A stretch of 64,000 nucleotides of DNA from Amorphophallus konjac (Eukaryota > Streptophyta > Magnoliopsida > Alismatales > Araceae), in the NCBI GenBank assembly GCA_022559845.1, contig JAHNEJ010001807.1:1-64000 (forward strand), read 5' to 3'. A model generated the notes under the pieces. That model was not told the origin of the DNA. It made no database searches and saw nothing but the letters and a program-made list of their open reading frames with translations. Both the position numbers and the translations under genes were made by a program. How positions within the stretch are numbered: the stretch's first letter is position 1; every line of letters begins with the position of its first letter. Below are positions 57,862-64,000 of this stretch, piece by piece.

Positions 57862-57987
57862 TTAGCTGTTTCAGAGCGAGAGAGATTCCATATGTACAAG
57901 GTAACACCACCGTAGATGAACAATGGAGACGGAAGCAGAAACAAGGAACGAAGGAAGACTAAGGTAAGGGCACTTCAAGGCTTCAAG

Positions 57988-58410
57988 CTAGCTGTCACTT
58001 AAGACCTCAGAGAAGCGCTCCAGCCTCCAGGTGCGGCTGCCAGACCCCGACCCTTCCCCTCCGTCGGTCCCCGTACGTCGACGCCCTCTCCGACAGGTAC
58101 CTATCTGACGGCGCCAAAAGCCTCTCCATAGCGTTCGAGCCTCCACGGTCCTCGTCCGCGTGCCTACGGCTTCTTCTTCCTCATCGATCGTCCTCCTCTT
58201 TGCTGGTAGTGCTGCTGCCGGCGTCCGGTGGTCCTTCTCCTTGGGAGATGACACGGGCACGAGGAAGTAGATCCTCCCCCTCTGCAGCTCGTTGGTGGGC
58301 GACAGTGTGATGGGTCCCCTTGGGACGCCCTCGGCTTCGTCGGAAGCCGTCGCGGGCATGAGCTCCTTTAGGACGTGCATGCTTGGGGCGTGCCTGCATG
58401 ACCTCCCATG
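57988..58410 (-). pseudogene. 3' part of a PADRE/DUF4228-like gene, cut by the LTR element
   Basis: The minus-strand frame includes MHVLKELMPATASDEA, then ITLSPTNELQRGRIYFLVPV, which matches the PADRE (DUF4228) signature of small plant stress-response proteins (L-P-x-x-ELQxGxxYFLVP). A basic, acidic-patch middle follows. In another frame GRVGVWQPHLEA, the usual C-terminal block, appears near 58030, so a frameshift has occurred. The upstream half is missing: the coding sequence stops abruptly at 58410, where the LTR element begins. Identification is by motif resemblance only. Confidence 0.5.
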
Positions 58411-59821
58411 TGATGCGGAGCGGATTGCACAAATTATTTTTGAAGATGCAGATTTATCAGGAGCCGTTGAAGAGATCCGAGATGAAGATTATTTTATTAT
58501 TTTCTTCTATTTTCACATTTAATTAATGGGTTATTTTTAGTTTAGAATTTATTTAGTCGGTTATGCCGTTTTGTTTATTTTAATAGTATAGATGTCGTAG
58601 GTGTTAAAGTTGGAACGATATTGGGTCTGTTTGTAATTTTATTTTTCTATAAATAATCTTGTGCTAACCCTAATTAGGGCAAGCAATGGTTAGAGAAAAT
58701 TTGTGAAACACGTCTGTGTGTTTTCTACTTCTGACGTGATGTCAAAACCCCCTTTCTTCTTCTGACGGAGGCCAATCTTCTCTGATTTCTCTCTGGCGGA
58801 GGCCAAACCCCCATTTCCTACCTTCTTTTTGTTTGATCCCGGTTGTTCAGATTATCACCGTAACCACACCATAATCACCTTTGTTATTCCCACGTCCATC
58901 TTCCCCATCCCGGTCGGCCGCTTCTGTCGCCGTCCACGGGTGGGCCGCTGCCGCGCACAACGGCGCTACCCCATCACCACAGTCGCCGCAGCCGGCCCCA
59001 ACCGGCCACTGCACGCCGTCCGCCACCGGTCGTCCACCCAGCCGGCGCTCCCACCCGCACCGGCACCGCTACCCCGGTGACTTCACCACGGCGCTCTGTT
59101 GCGGCCTTCTCCTGCCGCCTGCGTCCGTCGCTGCAGAACCCCGCCATCGTGCCCGCCGCAAGCAGGCTCCCGAAGGTCCCACCAGCGTCCAGGTGTTGCT
59201 AGTCATGACTGTCGAAGGTTTTGCTACCACATCGGTGTGGGTCCATATGTAATGTTGCCAGCAATCTAATCACTGCTCATGACGGCTGGAGTTTCTTTCC
59301 CAACGTGCATTGAACAATTCCTTTGGTCATTGAAGACACTTCTTTCTGGCATATCATGGTTACATCAGCATTGATAGGGCTTTGATCAATCTTTACGCTT
59401 CCAGCTTGGTGACAAAAATAAACAGGGAGCAAAGATGAAAGGGCACTGCCCGATGATTGCCTCACGGATGACCAACTCGGAGATCTTGGATATTTTGATG
59501 ATCAAGGATTGCCCTTCGTTGTTGACCGTATAAAAGAGCTCATCAATTGCAAAGGATTCGTTGCATCTGCGGAGCTTGAAGTGCTGCTGATTTCCCATCC
59601 AGAGATATTATGTATTGCTGTGATTCCGCTACCTGATCCGGAGGCTGTGATTCCACCAAGTTCGGTTTGCAATTGCTCTTCTATTTATTGATCAAGACTT
59701 GGCATATAATTCTATTTGTTTGAGTCATATATCATAGATCCGTAGCATATCATATATTTGATAAAATGCCCATGAGAGCTCAGGTTATTTTGATAGGGTG
59801 AAGCGTTTTTGTCCTGCATCA
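58411..59821 (+). repeat. LTR copy 1 of the tandem element
   Basis: 1411 bp, TG...CA. A tctataaataat TATA box lies at about 58647, and a GC-rich transcribed part at 58880-59200. It differs from copy 2 by one substitution (58796) and a 1-bp indel (about 59653) among those I could see. Confidence 0.9.
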
Positions 59822-59825
59822 GATT

Positions 59826-59837
59826 TGGTATCAGAGC
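59826..59837 (+). other. Primer-binding site, tRNA-iMet
   Basis: TGGTATCAGAGC lies 4 nt after the LTR end, the classic initiator-methionine tRNA complement. The second copy is at 62605-62616. Confidence 0.9.
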
Positions 59838-59884
59838 TTAGGGAACCAATTTATTTTTATAAATTGGGATCCTTAAATCTCTTT

Positions 59885-61306
59885 ATGAATCCCGTCATGT
59901 TCAGTACAAGTGTGCGGATTCCTAATGGCCAATGGGCGAATCTCACTTTTGATGAAAGCTGATGGCTTAATGGTATTTCTCAAGCTGTCGTTGATTTATT
60001 ATCCCAGACAGATTATATTGAGATTATACCAACCGGTGATGTTATTGTGCAATTTTCTCGTGATTTTGGGAAAATAAATTATGTTGATGATGCTTTGGCA
60101 ATTCCTTATCCTTCTGATGAGCTCAATATTATTGTGGGCAAATGTTGGTTGAAAAAACGTGGGGGCATGTTAGATCATTCTCATCCTGAAAGATACATAC
60201 TGAAAGCTCTTCATTTTGGGAGAAGATGTAAACTTTACTTTGATAAAGCCCATAAAATGAGAAGATTGGGGCAACAAAAGGTCAATAAATTAGCTAATTC
60301 AAAGATAGCTATGGATCTGATTATGTCAGCCGCACCAGAACCTCAAATGACAAAAGAGGTTGATGACTCAGCCACATCTCCAATTCTTCAGCAAGAATTA
60401 CCTGCAATTGATGTCACCACTCAGCTTACTGATATGAGTCCCCATCTGTTATTAGAGCAGCTTCCACTAGCAGCACTTGATGGCCAATCAGAGGCCACCA
60501 ATGTTCAGGATGCAGTCCCACATATTGTTGATGCTTGGGATCATGATCTCTTCTTGCAGTCTAGATTGAATATGATGTCTGAGCTTCTCTTTGAGATAGA
60601 TTCACCCTTAGTCACTATGGTTAAAATGTTTGATCAAAATATTTGGGATCAAATGCTCATGATTGATGCAGGGTTTGATTTGATTGCTGAGTCTATATTT
60701 GAAGCTGGTCATTTTCATTCTGATATGAATTCATTTCAGAAGCTAATTCTTGATTCGTGGGATCACGAGTTATTTATTCAGTCTGGATTGGATTTGATTT
60801 CAGATATTGCGTTTGAGGTGCCTACTGCACATGAGTCATCTCCAGTGGTGGTTCCTACATTTCATTCTGCATGTGATCTAGTAGAGTGGCACCCATCATT
60901 TGATATTCATTCAGAGATCTTGTTTGAATTATATTCATCTTCAGTCACCACAGGTCCACAGAGTTCATGTTCTCTTATTGGTGCTGATATGAAATGTTGT
61001 ATGGCTCAGAATGATTTTGACATGATATGGTGCAATGTTGAAATACATATTCGCAGACGTCACCAACTATTTGATCTGAATATTTATGTGGACTGTTCGG
61101 TGATGAATGCTTCAGATGTTCCCATCTTCACTTCAGTGCTTCTTCATCATTTTAAAATTCGAGGTCGAATTTTTTCGAACAAGGGGAGATTGATGCGGAG
61201 CGGATTGCACAAATTATTTTTGAAGATGCAGATTTATCAGGAGCCGTTGAAGAGATCCGAGATGAAGATTATTTTATTATTTTCTTCTATTTTCACATTT
61301 AATTAA
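59885..61306 (+). CDS. Unrecognised element-encoded protein with internal WD-E repeats (copy 1)
   Basis: The frame opens at ATG 59885 (MNPVMFSTSVRIPNGQW), has one TGA at 59960-59962, and is then open to 61306. The first ATG after the stop is 60167 (379 residues); the frame before it is also protein-like. The first third is mixed with a basic patch (HFGRRCKLYFDKAHKMRRLG). The middle holds at least three, perhaps four, related segments: WDHDLFLQSRLNMMSELLFE, WDQMLMIDAGFDLIAESIFE, WDHELFIQSGLDLISDIAFE and a shorter WHPSFDIHSEILFE. The last ~38 residues are read from the LTR. I recognise no gag, pol, env or host domain. Confidence 0.6.
61181..61190 (+). other. Polypurine tract
   Basis: aaggggagat directly precedes the LTR start at 61191, as needed for plus-strand priming. 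The same tract precedes 63970. Confidence 0.8.
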
Positions 61307-62600
61307 TGGGTTATTTTTAGTTTAGAATTTATTTAGTCGGTTATGCCGTTTTGTTTATTTTAATAGTATAGATGTCGTAGGTGTTAAAGTTGGAACGATA
61401 TTGGGTCTGTTTGTAATTTTATTTTTCTATAAATAATCTTGTGCTAACCCTAATTAGGGCAAGCAATGGTTAGAGAAAATTTGTGAAACACGTCTGTGTG
61501 TTTTCTACTTCTGACGTGATGTCAAAACCCCCTTTCTTCTTCTGACGGAGGCCAATCTTCTCTGATTTCTCTCTGACGGAGGCCAAACCCCCATTTCCTA
61601 CCTTCTTTTTGTTTGATCCCGGTTGTTCAGATTATCACCGTAACCACACCATAATCACCTTTGTTATTCCCACGTCCATCTTCCCCATCCCGGTCGGCCG
61701 CTTCTGTCGCCGTCCACGGGTGGGCCGCTGCCGCGCACAACGGCGCTACCCCATCACCACAGTCGCCGCAGCCGGCCCCAACCGGCCACTGCACGCCGTC
61801 CGCCACCGGTCGTCCACCCAGCCGGCGCTCCCACCCGCACCGGCACCGCTACCCCGGTGACTTCACCACGGCGCTCTGTTGCGGCCTTCTCCTGCCGCCT
61901 GCGTCCGTCGCTGCAGAACCCCGCCATCGTGCCCGCCGCAAGCAGGCTCCCGAAGGTCCCACCAGCGTCCAGGTGTTGCTAGTCATGACTGTCGAAGGTT
62001 TTGCTACCACATCGGTGTGGGTCCATATGTAATGTTGCCAGCAATCTAATCACTGCTCATGACGGCTGGAGTTTCTTTCCCAACGTGCATTGAACAATTC
62101 CTTTGGTCATTGAAGACACTTCTTTCTGGCATATCATGGTTACATCAGCATTGATAGGGCTTTGATCAATCTTTACGCTTCCAGCTTGGTGACAAAAATA
62201 AACAGGGAGCAAAGATGAAAGGGCACTGCCCGATGATTGCCTCACGGATGACCAACTCGGAGATCTTGGATATTTTGATGATCAAGGATTGCCCTTCGTT
62301 GTTGACCGTATAAAAGAGCTCATCAATTGCAAAGGATTCGTTGCATCTGCGGAGCTTGAAGTGCTGCTGATTTCCCATCCAGAGATATTATGTATTGCTG
62401 TGATTCCGCTACCTGATCCGGAGGCTGTGATTCACCAAGTTCGGTTTGCAATTGCTCTTCTATTTATTGATCAAGACTTGGCATATAATTCTATTTGTTT
62501 GAGTCATATATCATAGATCCGTAGCATATCATATATTTGATAAAATGCCCATGAGAGCTCAGGTTATTTTGATAGGGTGAAGCGTTTTTGTCCTGCATCA
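61191..62600 (+). repeat. LTR copy 2 of the tandem element
   Basis: 1410 bp, nearly identical to copy 1. It serves as 3' LTR of unit 1 and 5' LTR of unit 2. Confidence 0.9.
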
Positions 62601-62663
62601 GATTTGGTATCAGAGCTTAGGGAACCAATTTATTTTTATAAATTGGGATCCTTAAATCTCTTT

Positions 62664-64000
62664 ATGAATCCCGTCATGTTCAGTACAAGTGTGCGGATTC
62701 CTAATGGCCAATGGGCGAATCTCACTTTTGATGAAAGCTGATAGCTTAATGGTATTTCTCAAGCTGTCGTTGATTTATTATCCCAGACAGATTATATTGA
62801 GATTATACCAACCGGTGATGTTATTGTGCAATTTTCTCGTGATTTTGGGAAAATAAATTATGTTGATGATGCTTTGGCAATTCCTTATCCTTCTGATGAG
62901 CTCAATATTATTGTGGGCAAATGTTGGTTGAAAAAACGTGGGGGCATGTTAGATCATTCTCATCCTGAAAGATACATACTGAAAGCTCTTCATTTTGGGA
63001 GAAGATGTAAACTTTACTTTGATAAAGCCCATAAAATGAGAAGATTGGGGCAACAAAAGGTCAATAAATTAGCTAATTCAAAGATAGCTATGGATCTGAT
63101 TATGTCAGCCACACCAGAACCTCAAATGACAAAAGAGGTTGATGACTCAGCCACATCTCCAATTCTTCAGCAAGAATTACCTGCAATTGATGTCACCACT
63201 CAGCTTACTGATATGAGTCCCCATCTGTTATTAGAGCAGCTTCCACTAGCAGCACTTGATGGCCAATCAGAGGCCACCAATGTTCAGGATGCAGTCCCAC
63301 ATATTGTTGATGCTTGGGATCATGATCTCTTCTTGCAGTCTAGATTGAATATGATGTCTGAGCTTCTCTTTGAGATAGATTCACCCTTAGTCACTATGGT
63401 TAAAATGTTTGATCAAAATATTTGGGATCAAATGCTCATGATTGATGCAGGGTTTGATTTGATTGCTGAGTCTATATTTGAAGCTGGTCATTTTCATTCT
63501 GATATGAATTCATTTCAGAAGCTAATTCTTGATTCGTGGGATCACGAGTTATTTATTCAGTCTGGATTGGATTTGATTTCAGATATTGCGTTTGAGGTGC
63601 CTACTGCACATGAGTCATCTCCAGTGGTGGTTCCTACATTTCATTCTGCATGTGATCTAGTAGAGTGGCACCCATCATTTGATATTCATTCAGAGATCTT
63701 GTTTGAATTATATTCATCTTCAGTCACCACAGGTCCACAGAGTTCATGTTCTCTTATTGGTGCTGATATGAAATGTTGTATGGCTCAGAATGATTTTGAC
63801 ATGATATGGTGCAATGTTGAAATACATATTCGCAGACGTCACCAACTATTTGATCTGAATATTTATGTGGACTGTTCGGTGATGAATGCTTCAGATGTTC
63901 CCATCTTCACTTCAGTGCTTCTTCATCATTTTAAAATTCGAGGTCGAATTTTTTCGAACAAGGGGAGATTGATGCGGAGCGGATTGCACAAATTATTTTT
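62664..64000 (+). CDS. Unrecognised element-encoded protein (copy 2, runs off window)
   Basis: Second copy of the frame at 59885. It carries the same TGA (62739-62741), now followed by TAG because of a G-to-A change (tgatggctta to tgatagctta). Downstream the frame is open to the window edge, with the same WD-E repeats and one visible amino-acid change (Ala to Thr near 63112). Confidence 0.55.
63970..64000 (+). repeat. LTR copy 3 of the tandem element, truncated by window
   Basis: The first 31 bp match copies 1 and 2 exactly after the purine tract. Confidence 0.85.

Larger units (their letters stand above)
58411..64000 (+). mobile_element. Tandem non-autonomous LTR retroelement (LTR-int-LTR-int-LTR)
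   Basis: TGATGCGGAG starts at 58411, 61191 and 63970, a 2780/2779-bp period. Each unit is an LTR (TGATG...CATCA, about 1410 bp), a perfect tRNA-iMet primer site (TGGTATCAGAGC), an internal region of about 1.37 kb and a purine tract (aaggggaga) before the next LTR. The two full units differ at about four positions that I could see, so the array is very young. No gag, protease, RT or integrase motif occurs; mobilisation would need proteins in trans. The left flank is ccatg (58406-58410). The right end is off-window. Confidence 0.9.

Noticed and set aside
58829..59252. Overlapping ORFs of 83 and 123 codons within the LTRs
   Set aside because: Both copies lie in the GC-rich transcribed LTR, two frames are open at once and no protein motif is seen. 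Kept only as LTR sequence.

Overview
The window is nuclear DNA of a flowering plant with a transposon-rich genome. The evidence is a 14-exon plant AXR1 gene with GT/AG introns, plant hAT transposases, Ty3/gypsy and Copia retroelements, LINE tails and an endogenous caulimovirid fragment. I cannot name the species.

Layout. 1-7449: the 5' part of a minus-strand Ty3/gypsy element (gag, protease with G-patch, long LTR/leader). 7450-10.8 kb: decayed retroelement sequence with a minus-strand coiled-coil protein remnant. 10.88-19.69 kb: one endogenous pararetrovirus RT/RNase H remnant, split by two solo LTRs (11630-15431 and 15697-18583). 19691-29120: a complete hAT transposon with terminal inverted repeats and a perfect 8-bp target duplication, itself split by a third solo LTR (23930-26577). 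29564-53672: host gene AXR1, regulatory subunit of the NEDD8/RUB-activating enzyme. Its 14 exons sum to 1575 bp (524 codons plus stop). Introns 7 and 8 hold LINE tails. Intron 11 is 12.3 kb and holds a GC-rich hairpin array, a second full hAT (44176-49239) and a Copia-type element (49618-52936), the last two with perfect target duplications. 53.7-58.4 kb: intergenic sequence with a short hAT-like element, simple repeats, a Harbinger-like MITE and the broken 3' part of a minus-strand PADRE/DUF4228-like gene. 58411-64000: a young LTR element arranged LTR-internal-LTR-internal-LTR (2.78-kb period), running off the window. It has a perfect tRNA-iMet primer site but no visible gag or pol, and encodes an unrecognised protein with internal repeats.

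Only AXR1 looks like an intact host gene. The transposases carry in-frame stops. The most unusual signals are: the tandem LTR element and its unknown protein; arrays of short inverted repeats in three unrelated LTR-like sequences; a second BED-finger ORF inside the first hAT; and low-complexity Tyr/Gly/Ser-rich tails on both hAT transposases. Nested order can be read from the target duplications, and for the solo LTR at 11630 the viral reading frame runs continuously across the insertion site.
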